The notes beneath the pieces were generated by a model. That model made no database searches. It worked only from the letters and a program-made list of their open reading frames with translations, and was not told the origin of the DNA. Shown here one piece after another: positions 26,006 through 35,853 of a stretch of DNA of 56,834 nucleotides. Every line of letters starts with the position of its first letter. Within the stretch, counting starts at the first letter, position 1. The translations under genes and the position numbers were made by a program. The stretch comes from an uncultured Peptococcaceae bacterium (lineage in GTDB: Bacteria; Bacillota; Desulfotomaculia; Desulfotomaculales; Desulfocucumaceae): assembly GCA_958417755.1 (NCBI GenBank), contig CATZDY010000002.1:1-56834 (forward strand). The letters are read 5' to 3'.

Positions 26006-26773
26006 ATGAAATTGGCTATCTCAGGGAAAGGCGGTGTGGGGACAACGACCATTGCAGCTGCATTGGTCCATTTATTTGCCCAAACCCACCAAACTGTTTA
26101 TGCCATTGACGGAGATCCCGATGCATGTTTAGCAACAGTGGTTGGGATACCTGCAGAAAAGGCAGAACAAATCAAACCTGTGGTTGAAATGCGGGATAAA
26201 ATACGTTCTGTAAGTGGAGAAGGAGCCCTGTATGTTTTAAATCCAAAACTGGATGACAGCATTGTGGATGATTACTGCTATACTTTAGGCAACATAAAAC
26301 TCATGAGAATGGGGAATGTCAAAAAAGGTGGTTCAGAGTGCTATTGTCGGGAAAACACTTTTTTAGGTGCCTTATTATCCAATTTATTGTTGGACAAAAA
26401 TGAAGTGGTTATCATGGACATGGGAGCTGGGATAGAACATCTATCCAGGGGAACAGCCAAAGGGGTAGATATAATGTTGGTTGTGGTTGAACCCAGCATC
26501 AATAGTGTCAATACTGCCCGTAATGTAAAAAAAATGGCTGGAGACCTGGGGATACAAAATATAAAAATCATTGGCAATAAAATCCGCACAGAAAAAGAGA
26601 AACAATTTATTGCCAATGCCTTTAAGTCTCAAGAAATCATTGGTTTCTTAAAATTCAATAATTCCATTTGGGAAAGTGGAATGGATGATAAAGTCAATGT
26701 TTTGGAAAAAGATTTATTGTATGATTTAAAAGAAATACAAAAAAGGATTTTGACTGATACAGGTGGTATTTAA
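26006..26773 (+). CDS. cooC: CooC-type nickel-insertion ATPase for CO dehydrogenase
   Basis: This 255-residue MinD/CooC-family P-loop ATPase has a deviant Walker A GKGGVGTTT (residues 7-15), DGDPDA, and a CYC motif (ECYCREN) that forms the dimer metal site in CooC. It likely loads nickel into the C-cluster of CO dehydrogenase, whose gene follows after 114 bases. GGAGGGA precedes the ATG. A second, diverged copy lies between acsC and acsD. Confidence 0.88.
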   Translation: MKLAISGKGGVGTTTIAAALVHLFAQTHQTVYAIDGDPDACLATVVGIPAEKAEQIKPVVEMRDKIRSVSGEGALYVLNPKLDDSIVDDYCYTLGNIKLMRMGNVKKGGSECYCRENTFLGALLSNLLLDKNEVVIMDMGAGIEHLSRGTAKGVDIMLVVVEPSINSVNTARNVKKMAGDLGIQNIKIIGNKIRTEKEKQFIANAFKSQEIIGFLKFNNSIWESGMDDKVNVLEKDLLYDLKEIQKRILTDTGGI

Positions 26774-26887
26774 AGAAATAGGAATATATTGCTCAAATTA
26801 TGTTGAATTTATAAAAATATGTCAATAAAATAGTCAATCAATATGATTGTATTGAAATAAAGTGAGGATTGAAGGAGGTAGTAAAAA

Positions 26888-28906
26888 ATGCCGAGATTTC
26901 ATGATCCCAATCATACTAGTCGGCCTTCAACAGCACCAAGAATCGTTGATCCTAAATCTGTTATGCGGACAGTAGATTCTGCTGTATTAGAAATGGTTGA
27001 TATTGCCAAAGAGCGTGGTATGATCACGGCTTTTGATCGTGCAGTTGCACAGCAGCCGCAATGTCAATTTGGTTATAAAGGGATTTGTTGCCGGTTTTGC
27101 ATGATGGGCCCTTGTCGGATAAAGGCGGATGAAGGCCCTGCCAGCAAAGGAATTTGCGGTGCTTCCCATTGGACCATTGCCGCTCGCAATACAGGTCTTT
27201 TGATCATTACTGGGACGGCATCCCATAGTGAGCATGCCAGCCACATTGCCCACACCTTATTGGAAGCATCAGAAGGAAAAGCTCCGGATTATTCTATCCA
27301 AGATCCGCAAAAGTTACATGCTGTGGCCAAACGCATTGGGCTTGAAACAGAAGGACGAAGTGATATGGAAATTGCCCATGATTTAGCCAAAGCTGCCTTG
27401 GAAGAATATAGCCGGTTAAAAGGATTCGGTGAATCAAGATGGGTTCGTACAGGAATGATTCAAGATCGGGTAGATAAATTCCACAGCCATGGCATTATGC
27501 CTAGTGGCATTTATAATGTAATTTCCGAATTATGTACCCAAGCCCATATTGGGATGGATAATGATCCTGTGAATCTCATTTTTTCAGCTTTGCGGGTTTC
27601 TTTAGGAGACTACGTGGGCATGCATATTGGTACGGATTTATCCGATATTTTGTTTGGTACTCCAAAACCCGTGTTGAGTGAAGCCAATTTGGGTATTATT
27701 GATCCTGAGTGTGTGAACGTGGTATTGCATGGGCACAATCCTATTTTATCAGAATTAATTGTCCGTGCTGCCAGAGAAATGGAGGAAAAGGCTAAAGCTG
27801 CAGGAGCCAAAGGCATCAAACTGATGGGGATTTGTTGTACTGGTAATGAGGTGTTAATGCGTCACGGTGTGCCCTTGGTAACATCCTTTGCTTCTCAGGA
27901 ATATGCCATTGCTACAGGAGCCATTGATGCTATGATTGTGGATGTACAATGCATCATGCCGTCTATTAGAACAGCGGCTGAATGTTTCCACACTAGAATT
28001 GTAACCACATCACCCATTGCCAAGATTCCTGGTTCTTATCATATTGATTATCAAACTACAAAAGCATTGGAAAATGCCAAAACAGTGATGCAATTGGCCA
28101 TTGATGCCTTTCAACAAAGGGATCCAGAGAAAGTGCATATTCCCAATGTAGTCAACAAAGTGGTGGCAGGTTGGAGCAAGGAAGCTTTGTATGATGTCTT
28201 CTCTTCCGTAAATCCGGATAACCCGGTTAAAACCTTAACAGATGCCATTTTAGCAGGAGAAATAAAAGGGGTTGTAGTCATGGCTGGCTGCAACAACTTA
28301 AAACGTCCCCAAGATGAAGGCCATTTGCTTATTATGGAAGAAATGCTAAAAAATGATGTTTTTGTCATTGGTACAGGTTGTTCCATGCAAGCTGCTGCTA
28401 GAATGGGTTACCTTTCTCCTGAAGCAGTGGAAAAATATGCTGGCCCTGGATTAAAGAAATTCTTAGCAAGAATCAGTGAAAAAGCTGATTTACGTACTCC
28501 ATTGCCGCCAGTATTTCATATGGGCTCCTGTGTAGATAATACCCGTTGTATGGATTTATTGATGGATATCTGCAATGAATTAGGTGTGGATTCACCAAAA
28601 GTACCTTGCGTTGCCTCTGCACCGGAAGCTATGAGCGGTAAATCCGTTGCCATTGGTTCCCTTTGTGTGGCCTTGGGTCTTCCTGTACACGTTGGTTCCA
28701 TGGCTCCTTTGGAAGGCAGTGATTTAATCTATTCCATCGTAACGCAAATTGCAGGTGACGTATATGGCGGTTATTTTATGTTTGAAGTTGATCCGGCTGA
28801 AGCCGCGAAAAAGATTTTAAACGCTTTGGAATATCGCAGATGGAAACTTGGTGTACACTTAAAAGCTGCCCAAGATTTTGAAACTCCACTGTGTCGGAAC
28901 TATTAA
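26888..28906 (+). CDS. acsA: CO dehydrogenase catalytic subunit (CooS/AcsA)
   Basis: This 672-residue protein has the length of the CO dehydrogenase subunit of the CODH/ACS complex. N-terminal Cys motifs for the B and D clusters are seen in CQFGYKGICCRFCMMGPC. The C-cluster ligands are suggested by HGHNP, GICCTGNE, VDVQCIMPS, AGCNN, GTGCSM and HMGSCVDNTR. It interconverts CO2 and CO with ferredoxin and passes CO to AcsB through a tunnel. AAGGAGG lies upstream and acsB follows after 27 bases. Confidence 0.95.
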   Translation: MPRFHDPNHTSRPSTAPRIVDPKSVMRTVDSAVLEMVDIAKERGMITAFDRAVAQQPQCQFGYKGICCRFCMMGPCRIKADEGPASKGICGASHWTIAARNTGLLIITGTASHSEHASHIAHTLLEASEGKAPDYSIQDPQKLHAVAKRIGLETEGRSDMEIAHDLAKAALEEYSRLKGFGESRWVRTGMIQDRVDKFHSHGIMPSGIYNVISELCTQAHIGMDNDPVNLIFSALRVSLGDYVGMHIGTDLSDILFGTPKPVLSEANLGIIDPECVNVVLHGHNPILSELIVRAAREMEEKAKAAGAKGIKLMGICCTGNEVLMRHGVPLVTSFASQEYAIATGAIDAMIVDVQCIMPSIRTAAECFHTRIVTTSPIAKIPGSYHIDYQTTKALENAKTVMQLAIDAFQQRDPEKVHIPNVVNKVVAGWSKEALYDVFSSVNPDNPVKTLTDAILAGEIKGVVVMAGCNNLKRPQDEGHLLIMEEMLKNDVFVIGTGCSMQAAARMGYLSPEAVEKYAGPGLKKFLARISEKADLRTPLPPVFHMGSCVDNTRCMDLLMDICNELGVDSPKVPCVASAPEAMSGKSVAIGSLCVALGLPVHVGSMAPLEGSDLIYSIVTQIAGDVYGGYFMFEVDPAEAAKKILNALEYRRWKLGVHLKAAQDFETPLCRNY

Positions 28907-28933
28907 TCACTTGTTTGGAAGGAGGAGAACCAC

Positions 28934-31135
28934 GTGTCTGACCAGATCAATTTTGATGCAGTATACGATGGCACAATAGAAGACGGAAAAGAACCAAAAG
29001 CGCTGTTTAAATCAGCCTTTAATGGGGCCATTACTGCTTGTAGTTATGCTGAAATATTGTTAAATCAAGCCATCCAAGACTACGGTGAGGATCAACCGGT
29101 AGCTTATCCTGATACAGCCTATGGATTGCCTGTGATCCGCTGTTTGAGTGGGGAAGAAGTGAAAACCTTAGGGGATTTGGTGCCCATCTTAAACCGCATG
29201 CGGGCTTCCTTTAAAGAAAATTATAGAGATTTCACCAATGCCAGATTAGCAGGTGAAGCCACTTGGTATGCAGCTGAAATCATTGAGGCCATTCGCTATT
29301 TAAAGCATACCCCTGAAAATCCGTTATTTTATCCCCCTTGGACCGGATTTATTGGCGATCCGGTGGTACGGGCTTATGGAACAAAATTAGTGGATTGGAC
29401 AATTCCTGGAGAAGCTGTCATTGTAGGCCGAGCCAAAGATAGCAAAGCAGCTAAAAAATTGGTAGATAGCTTGATGGCAAAAGGACTCATGCTGTTTTTG
29501 TGTGATGAAATTATAGAACAATTGATGGAAGAGAACGTAAAATTAGGGGTTGATTATATTGCCTTCCCCTTAGGAAATTTCACTCAAATAGTGCATGCAG
29601 CTAACTTTGCCCTACGGGCTGGCATGATGTTTGGAGGCGTACCAGCAGGAGAACGGGATGCCCAGCGAGATTATCAATACCGGCGGGTTTTAGCCTTTAT
29701 TCTATATCTGGGCGAGCATGATATGGTCAAAGATGCTGCTTGTATGGGCGCCATCAATGTAGGTTTTCCAGTGATTACAGATCAAGAATTGCCTGAAGAC
29801 AAACAAATCAAAGACTGGTTTGTATCCCAGCCTGATTATGATAAAATCGTCCAAACTTGTTTGGAAGTACGGGGCATAAAAATCACCACTATAGATATTG
29901 ATGTTCCTATCACCGTAGGTCCTGCTTTTGAAGGGGAATCCATTCGCAAAAAAGATATGCGGGTGGAATTCGGAGGCACCAAAACCCCAGGCTTTGAATG
30001 GGTGCGTATGGTGGATGAAAACCAAATTGAAGACAGTAAAGTTGAGCTCATTGGCCCGGACATTGATACAGTGGAGCCGGGTGGACGCTTGCCCATAGGC
30101 ATTGTGGTGGATGTTTATGGAAGAAAAATGCAGGAGGATTTTGAACCTGTCTTAGAAAGGCGCATTCACTACTTTACAAATTATGGCGAAGGTCTTTGGC
30201 ATGTGGCTCAAAGGGACATCATGTGGGTACGTATTTCTAATGATGCCTATGACAAAGGTTTTCGCATAAAAGATATTGGTAAAATTTTATATGCCAAATT
30301 TAAAACAGAGTTTTCTAGCATCCTTGACCGGGTGCAAGTCACCATTTATACAGATGAAGAAAAAGTTCTTGCCTTAAGGGATAAAGCCCGGGAAAGTTAT
30401 AAAAAACGCGATGATAGGTTAAAAGAATTGCAAGATGAAAAAGTCGACACTTTTTATTCTTGTACCTTATGTCAATCCTTTGCTCCCACCCATGTATGCG
30501 TCATTGCTCCAGAACGGGTCGGGCTATGTGGAGCTGTAAGTTGGTTGGACGCCAAGGCATCTTATGAAATCAATCCCCATGGCTCCAACCAACCGATTCC
30601 TAAAGAAGGGATGATTGACGAAATCAAAGGACAGTGGGAATCTTTCAACGAGTTTTGTATGAATAATTCGCAACGCAATATCACCAATGTTAATTTGTAT
30701 ACAATCATGGAATATCCCATGACTTCCTGCGGCTGTTTTGAATGTATTTTGGCTGTTGTGCCAGAATGCAACGGCTTTATGGTGGTCAATCGGGAACATG
30801 GTGGTATGACCCCCTCAGGCATGACCTTTTCTACCTTAGCTGGTACCATTGGAGCAGGGGCCCAGATGCCTGGCTTTATGGGCATGGGTAAATCTTACAT
30901 GGGCTCCAAAAAATTTGTACCAGCAGATGGCGGATTAGCCCGCATTGTTTGGATGCCAAAATCTTTAAAAGAAGAATTGCGCGCTCTGTTAGAAGAAGCG
31001 GCTGAAAGAGATGGTTTAGGAAAAGACTTTATTGATAAAATTGCGGATGAAACCATCGGGACCAGTGGAGAAGAAATCATGGGCTATCTAGAGGAAAAAG
31101 GACATCCAGCCTTATCTATGGATCCTCTATTTTAA
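28934..31135 (+). CDS. acsB: Acetyl-CoA synthase (CODH/ACS complex, AcsB)
   Basis: This 733-residue bacterial-type acetyl-CoA synthase joins CO, a methyl group from the corrinoid protein, and CoA. The A-cluster Cys ligands are intact: FYSCTLCQSF, HVCVIAPERVGLCG and SCGCFEC, the last being the Cys-Gly-Cys that holds the distal nickel. The N-terminal CODH-binding domain is present, unlike in archaeal forms. It starts at GTG 28934 with GGAGGAG upstream. A hairpin after the gene may reduce read-through to acsC. Confidence 0.96.
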   Translation: MSDQINFDAVYDGTIEDGKEPKALFKSAFNGAITACSYAEILLNQAIQDYGEDQPVAYPDTAYGLPVIRCLSGEEVKTLGDLVPILNRMRASFKENYRDFTNARLAGEATWYAAEIIEAIRYLKHTPENPLFYPPWTGFIGDPVVRAYGTKLVDWTIPGEAVIVGRAKDSKAAKKLVDSLMAKGLMLFLCDEIIEQLMEENVKLGVDYIAFPLGNFTQIVHAANFALRAGMMFGGVPAGERDAQRDYQYRRVLAFILYLGEHDMVKDAACMGAINVGFPVITDQELPEDKQIKDWFVSQPDYDKIVQTCLEVRGIKITTIDIDVPITVGPAFEGESIRKKDMRVEFGGTKTPGFEWVRMVDENQIEDSKVELIGPDIDTVEPGGRLPIGIVVDVYGRKMQEDFEPVLERRIHYFTNYGEGLWHVAQRDIMWVRISNDAYDKGFRIKDIGKILYAKFKTEFSSILDRVQVTIYTDEEKVLALRDKARESYKKRDDRLKELQDEKVDTFYSCTLCQSFAPTHVCVIAPERVGLCGAVSWLDAKASYEINPHGSNQPIPKEGMIDEIKGQWESFNEFCMNNSQRNITNVNLYTIMEYPMTSCGCFECILAVVPECNGFMVVNREHGGMTPSGMTFSTLAGTIGAGAQMPGFMGMGKSYMGSKKFVPADGGLARIVWMPKSLKEELRALLEEAAERDGLGKDFIDKIADETIGTSGEEIMGYLEEKGHPALSMDPLF

Positions 31136-31156
31136 TTTTGGATTAAAAATTAAAAC

Positions 31157-31194
31157 CTAGGAAAGAATTTGCATAAAGGCATATTCTTTCCTAG
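31157..31194 (+). terminator. Intra-operon hairpin between acsB and acsC
   Basis: CTAGGAAAGAAT (31157-31168) pairs with ATTCTTTCCTAG (31183-31194), with a short inner TGC/GCA helix. Only a weak T-rich tail follows. It may be a partial terminator or an RNA-stability element that sets the ratio of CODH/ACS to corrinoid protein. Confidence 0.5.
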
Positions 31195-31239
31195 TAGTTT
31201 TCTTGTTGTCTGTCATTGATGAGAAAGGAGTTTTGGAGA

Positions 31240-32577
31240 ATGGCGCTAACGGGTTTGGAAATATTTAAGCAACTGCCAAAAACCAATTGCAAAGACTGTG
31301 GGCAAGCCACCTGTTTGGCTTTTGCCATGGCATTGGCCAGTGGAAAAGCTACTTTAGACCTTTGTCCCCATGTCAGTGATGCAGCAAAAGAAGTATTGGA
31401 TTCTGCTTCCGCACCACCCATTGCTTTAATCAAAATAGGAACAGGGGATAAGGCCGTTGAAATAGGAAATGAAACGGTTCTGTTTCGGCATGAAAAAAGA
31501 TTTGAACATCCTACAGGAATTGCCATCACCATTAGCAATACCATGACAGCAGATGATATTCTTGCCAAATTAAGCCAAATCAATGGATTGGAATTCGATA
31601 GAGTGGGGCAGACCCATGGGGTTAGCTTAGTCTCTATCTGTGATTGCGCCAATGATGCGGAAAAATTTGCAGAAGCTGTAAAATTAACAGCAGACAATAC
31701 AAAGCTTCCTTTGATTTTGCATAGCACAGATAGTAATGCCATGGCAAAAGCTGTGGCCTTGGTGGCTGAGCAAAATCCTTTGCTTTGTGGAGCAACTGCA
31801 GCCAACTTTGAAGCCATGACTGTTTTGGCCAAAAAACATGATTTACCGCTGGTTGTTCGGGGCACTGATCTCAATGATTTAGCTACCTTGGTGGATAAAA
31901 TTGTAGCCTTGGGACACAAAAAATTGATTCTGGATTCCGGGGCCCGAGAGGTCTATCAAGTCTTGGTAGACCAAACCCAAATGCGACGGCAAGCTTTGAA
32001 AAAAGTACGTTCATTTGGATATCCTACCATTGCTTTTGTGACAAATCAGGATCCCATCCAAGCAGTGGTAGATGCTGGCACCTACATTGCCAAATATGCA
32101 GGGATCGTGGTATTGGATTCTGCTGATCCCGCAGATATTTTGCCTTTGCTTACTTTGAGGCTTAATATTTATACGGATCCCCAAAAACCCATTGCTGTGG
32201 AATCAAAGATTTATGAAATAGGCAATGTAGACGCAAATTCTCCTGTATTTATCACCACTAATTTTTCCCTCACTTATTTTTGTGTTGCAGGAGACGTGGA
32301 AGCATCCAGAATACCCAGTTATATTTTAGCAGTGGATACAGATGGTATTTCTGTGCTAACAGGTTGGGCTGCTGGCAAATTTACGCCAGAAAAAATCAGT
32401 GATATGTTACAGAATTCAGGAATTGCTGAGAAAGTTTCCCACCGTAAAGTCATTATTCCTGGCGGGGTAGCGGTGCTAAGTGGAAAATTACAGGAATTAT
32501 CTGGTTGGGAAGTGCTGGTAGGCTCTCGTGAATCAGCAGGAATTTCTGGTTTTTTAAAACAACGTTGGGAATCATAA
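31240..32577 (+). CDS. acsC: Corrinoid iron-sulfur protein large subunit (AcsC)
   Basis: This 445-residue gamma subunit of the corrinoid iron-sulfur protein carries the methyl group to AcsB. An N-terminal [4Fe-4S] domain is visible (TNCKDCGQATC...LCPH, about residues 14-46), followed by a TIM barrel and a C-terminal corrinoid-binding domain. ATG 31240 is chosen because GAAAGGAG lies 9 bases upstream; the frame from 31216 includes that site. Its need for cobalamin links it to the cobalt riboswitch operon at 6.8 kb. Confidence 0.94.
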   Translation: MALTGLEIFKQLPKTNCKDCGQATCLAFAMALASGKATLDLCPHVSDAAKEVLDSASAPPIALIKIGTGDKAVEIGNETVLFRHEKRFEHPTGIAITISNTMTADDILAKLSQINGLEFDRVGQTHGVSLVSICDCANDAEKFAEAVKLTADNTKLPLILHSTDSNAMAKAVALVAEQNPLLCGATAANFEAMTVLAKKHDLPLVVRGTDLNDLATLVDKIVALGHKKLILDSGAREVYQVLVDQTQMRRQALKKVRSFGYPTIAFVTNQDPIQAVVDAGTYIAKYAGIVVLDSADPADILPLLTLRLNIYTDPQKPIAVESKIYEIGNVDANSPVFITTNFSLTYFCVAGDVEASRIPSYILAVDTDGISVLTGWAAGKFTPEKISDMLQNSGIAEKVSHRKVIIPGGVAVLSGKLQELSGWEVLVGSRESAGISGFLKQRWES

Positions 32578-32638
32578 AGAAAGACAAACAAAGGTTCATA
32601 TGTATTGTCAATAAAACCCTAAAAAGGGATGTGGAAAA

Positions 32639-33397
32639 ATGGCTTTTACCATTGCCATAGCTGGCAAAGGAGGAACAGGCAAAACCACCCTTGCTGCCAT
32701 TCTGATTCGTTCCATTATCAAAGCAGGAAAAGGCCCGGTATTGGCCGTTGACGCAGATGCCAATGCCAATCTAAACGAAGCATTGGGCGTTACAGTGGAA
32801 GATACCCTTTCAGATATGATGAATCGCATCAATAACAATATTGAGCCACTGCCTGCAGGCATGTCAAAAGACCAATATGTTGCCTATAAAGTACATCAAT
32901 CTTTGGCCGAAGGGGATGATGTGGATCTTTTGGTCATGGGAGGCCCTGAAGGAGCTGGTTGTTACTGCTACGTAAACAATTTGGTTCGGGGATTTATGCA
33001 AGAACTCAGCGGGAATTATCCTTTTGTGGTAATGGATAATGAAGCAGGCTTAGAGCATCTAAGCAGAAGAACCACCCAAAACGTAGATATTTTACTGGTA
33101 ACCAGCGATTCCAGTGCCCGGGGTATTCGGTCTGCAGGAAGGGTAAAGGAACTGGTAGATTCTTTAAAGTTAGATATCAAGAAAATGTATTTGGTGGTAA
33201 GCAAGGTAACTGACGGCACCATAGAAGCCTTACAAAATGAAATAAATCGCACTGGATTGGAACTTATCGGAGCAATTCCTTTGAATGATCAGGTATGGGA
33301 ATACGATTTACAGGGCAAACCCTTGGTGGACTTACCGGATAATTCTCCAGTGGTACAAATGGTAGAACAAATCATGAAAAAAGCAGCAATATTGTAA
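32639..33397 (+). CDS. acsF: AcsF/CooC-type maturation ATPase
   Basis: This 252-residue MinD-like ATPase has GKGGTGKTT (residues 9-17), DADANANLNEALG and GCYCYVNN. It sits inside the acs operon between acsC and acsD, where AcsF is found in acetogens. AcsF is thought to help nickel insertion into acetyl-CoA synthase. It has a complete Walker A Lys, unlike the GTTT form in the cooC gene at 26.0 kb, so the two probably serve different clusters. Confidence 0.88.
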   Translation: MAFTIAIAGKGGTGKTTLAAILIRSIIKAGKGPVLAVDADANANLNEALGVTVEDTLSDMMNRINNNIEPLPAGMSKDQYVAYKVHQSLAEGDDVDLLVMGGPEGAGCYCYVNNLVRGFMQELSGNYPFVVMDNEAGLEHLSRRTTQNVDILLVTSDSSARGIRSAGRVKELVDSLKLDIKKMYLVVSKVTDGTIEALQNEINRTGLELIGAIPLNDQVWEYDLQGKPLVDLPDNSPVVQMVEQIMKKAAIL

Positions 33398-33471
33398 AGA
33401 AATGAAACGTCGGGTACAACAAAGAAAATAGGCCCACGATGCTTCTTAAGAAAATAGAAAGGAGCGCAATA

Positions 33472-34425
33472 ATGACTGTTACAATGATAAAAGAAAGATG
33501 GACCAGTCAGGTCAATGAGTTAATACTAGGCACAGGTGATCATGTTGTCAAAGTGGGAGGAGAAAGCACCTTACCGTTTTTACACTTTGAGGGAAATATG
33601 CCCCATCGTCCGGTGGTGGCGTTAGAAATATTAGACCAGGAGCCCACGGATTGGCCAGAAATGCTTCAAACAGCTTATACAGGAGTCATGAACGATCCTG
33701 TGGCCTGGGCCCAAAAATGTGTAGAATATGGCGCTGATCTCCTTTGTTTACATCTAGTGAGTGCACACCCGGACAATGGCAATGCCACACCGGAAGATTG
33801 CGCCAAAACCGCAAAAGCTGTATCAGAAGCAGTGAATGTTCCTTTGATTGTAATCGGTTGTGGTGTGGAAGAAAAAGATGCAGAGATTATGCCTGCTGTG
33901 GGTGAAGCCTTGAATGGAAAGGCCGCCTTATTGGGCTATGCAACGCCAAATAATTATAAAACCATTGCTGCTACTTGTATGGTCAATGGTCATAGCATCA
34001 TCGCAGCCAGTCCCCTGGATATCAATTTGGCCAAACAGCTCAATATTTTAATTACTGAAATGGGATTATCCGCTGATCGCATTGCCATTGACTCCTTGGT
34101 GGGCGCCTTGGGATATGGCATTGAATACGGGTATTCTATTATGGAGCGTTCCCGTATCGGGGCGCTGACAGGGGATAAAATGTTAGCCATGCCCGTGATT
34201 TGTTTTGTAGGACAAGAAGCATGGAAAACCAAAGAAGCCAAAACATCTACTGCCCAGGCAGCAGAATGGGGAGAGCAAAGCCACAGGGCGATTTTATGGG
34301 AAGTGCTGACAGCCACTACCTTTGCCCAAGCAGGAGCAAATATTTTTGTACTGCGCCACCCGGAATCAGTGCAACAATTTTTAAAACATATTCAAAAAAT
34401 GATGGAAACCAATGCTGAATCATAG
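33472..34425 (+). CDS. acsD: Corrinoid iron-sulfur protein small subunit (AcsD)
   Basis: This 317-residue TIM-barrel delta subunit partners AcsC. Typical segments include LVSAHPDNGNATPEDCAKT and GIEYGYSIMERSRIGALTGD. ATG 33472 follows GAAAGGAG; the longer frame from 33439 contains that site and is rejected. It has no Fe-S motif of its own. acsE follows after about 60 bases. Confidence 0.93.
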   Translation: MTVTMIKERWTSQVNELILGTGDHVVKVGGESTLPFLHFEGNMPHRPVVALEILDQEPTDWPEMLQTAYTGVMNDPVAWAQKCVEYGADLLCLHLVSAHPDNGNATPEDCAKTAKAVSEAVNVPLIVIGCGVEEKDAEIMPAVGEALNGKAALLGYATPNNYKTIAATCMVNGHSIIAASPLDINLAKQLNILITEMGLSADRIAIDSLVGALGYGIEYGYSIMERSRIGALTGDKMLAMPVICFVGQEAWKTKEAKTSTAQAAEWGEQSHRAILWEVLTATTFAQAGANIFVLRHPESVQQFLKHIQKMMETNAES

Positions 34426-34485
34426 GCTACCATTGTTTGACAAGTCAATTTGTATGCTACGAACAAATGAAGGAGGTTTCGCCAA

Positions 34486-35280
34486 ATGATACTCATTGGT
34501 GAACGCATCAACGGTATGTTTAAGGACATTCGGGAAGCGATTTTAAATCAAAATCCCGAACCCATTCGGCATTGGGCCCAAAGACAACAAGAATCAGGCG
34601 CTCACTATTTAGATGTCAACACTGGCCCCACGGTGGAACCAAAGGACCAGCCGAAAGTAATGGAGTGGATGGTGAATATTTGTAATGAAGCTTCTATCCT
34701 GCCTTGTTGTATTGATTCCACCAATCCAGAAGCAATCGAAGCCGGTTGTAGTACCAACAAACATGGTAAAACAATGATTAACTCCACCCATGCGGATCAA
34801 TGGAAAATGGATTTATACCTACCCATGGCTGCTAAATATAATGCTGCCATCATTGGCTTGGCTATGAATGAAAAAGGTGTTCCCAAAAGTGCAGCGGATA
34901 GAACTGCTTTGGCCATGGAAATTGTGGTAAATGCCGACGCCCATGGTATTCCCATGGAAGATTTGTATATTGATCCGCTGATGCTGCCAGCCAATGTGGC
35001 TCAAGAGCATGGCCCTGAAGTATTGGAAGCTTTACGCCAAATCAAAGCTTTGGCTCCAGGGCTTAAAACAACCCTAGGGTTATCCAATTCTTCCCAACGT
35101 TGTTCCAACCGGCATCTCATTAACCGTACCTTTTTGATTATGTGCATGGCCTGTGGCTTGGATTCAGCCATCGCTGATGTAGATGATCCGGAATTGGTGG
35201 ACGCTGTGGCAGCAGCCAATATTCTGCTGAACAAAGATATTTATTGCGACTCTTTCCTCAAAACCTTTAGGCAACGTTAA
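34486..35280 (+). CDS. acsE: Methyl-THF:corrinoid protein methyltransferase (AcsE)
   Basis: This 264-residue pterin-binding TIM barrel moves the methyl group from methyl-tetrahydrofolate to the corrinoid protein. It shows ERINGMFKDI, the conserved LDVNTGP motif, DSTN, and GLSNSSQR (with the Asn that helps pterin protonation) near residue 200. Its length matches the family. AAGGAGG precedes the ATG. It closes the carbonyl-branch block; a 573-base leader separates it from the first hdrA. Confidence 0.95.
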   Translation: MILIGERINGMFKDIREAILNQNPEPIRHWAQRQQESGAHYLDVNTGPTVEPKDQPKVMEWMVNICNEASILPCCIDSTNPEAIEAGCSTNKHGKTMINSTHADQWKMDLYLPMAAKYNAAIIGLAMNEKGVPKSAADRTALAMEIVVNADAHGIPMEDLYIDPLMLPANVAQEHGPEVLEALRQIKALAPGLKTTLGLSNSSQRCSNRHLINRTFLIMCMACGLDSAIADVDDPELVDAVAAANILLNKDIYCDSFLKTFRQR

Positions 35281-35853
35281 ATTTTGCTTTCAAATCATCA
35301 TACAGCAAGGGAATAAAATTTTTATATTGTCATATCATTTTATTCTTAACATAACAATTCTGCTTTAAAGGATTTGACGAAAAAAAGGAGAAATACTATA
35401 CCGCAGTCGAATTTTCGTGTTCTTGCGGATACATGAAAATTGTTAAAATAAATTTCAATTATCTGTATTTTCAAGATTTATGGAATGTAAACCATCTTTT
35501 AGGAGCTATAAATTAATGATAAATGCTATAGTATCCTGCTACAAATAACCACCACTGCTTGGAAAGAGGAGGTGAATAGCAAAATTTACGTGGTAGGTGA
35601 ATTCGATTTTCATTAGACTGATATGGTTCTACCATAAAAACAATGGTTTTTTTTGGGGTTTGCAGATAGTAACCTTGTAACCTTGGTGGGCGGCAGCTAT
35701 GCCGTCCTGCTAATGTTGTCAATTATACCAACATTGGTTATAAAACAGTGAAATCCCAGGGATGCATGCAGTAGAAAATTTACTTATTTCTTTACAAAAA
35801 CAAAGGATGTACATTGTCTACTGCTATATTAGGAGGACGGATGTGATGCAAAG
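35281..35853 (+). promoter_or_regulatory. Structured 573-base leader between acsE and hdrA
   Basis: No protein gene is visible, but there is structure. ACCAT...ATGGT followed by eight T (35633-35655) looks like a small terminator. GGGCGGCA-gcta-TGCCGTCC (35688-35707) and AATGTTG...CAACATT (35713-35735) are consecutive hairpins. A 14-codon frame from GTG 35572 abuts GAGGAG. Ribosome-binding-like AAAAGGAG near 35384 has no start codon after it. I do not recognise a known riboswitch class. Confidence 0.4.

Noticed and set aside
35513..35722. A 69-residue minus-strand frame between acsE and hdrA
   Set aside because: It is produced by the GC-rich hairpin region and lacks start signals. The RHSCRP-type peptide is a common by-product of repeat-like hairpins.
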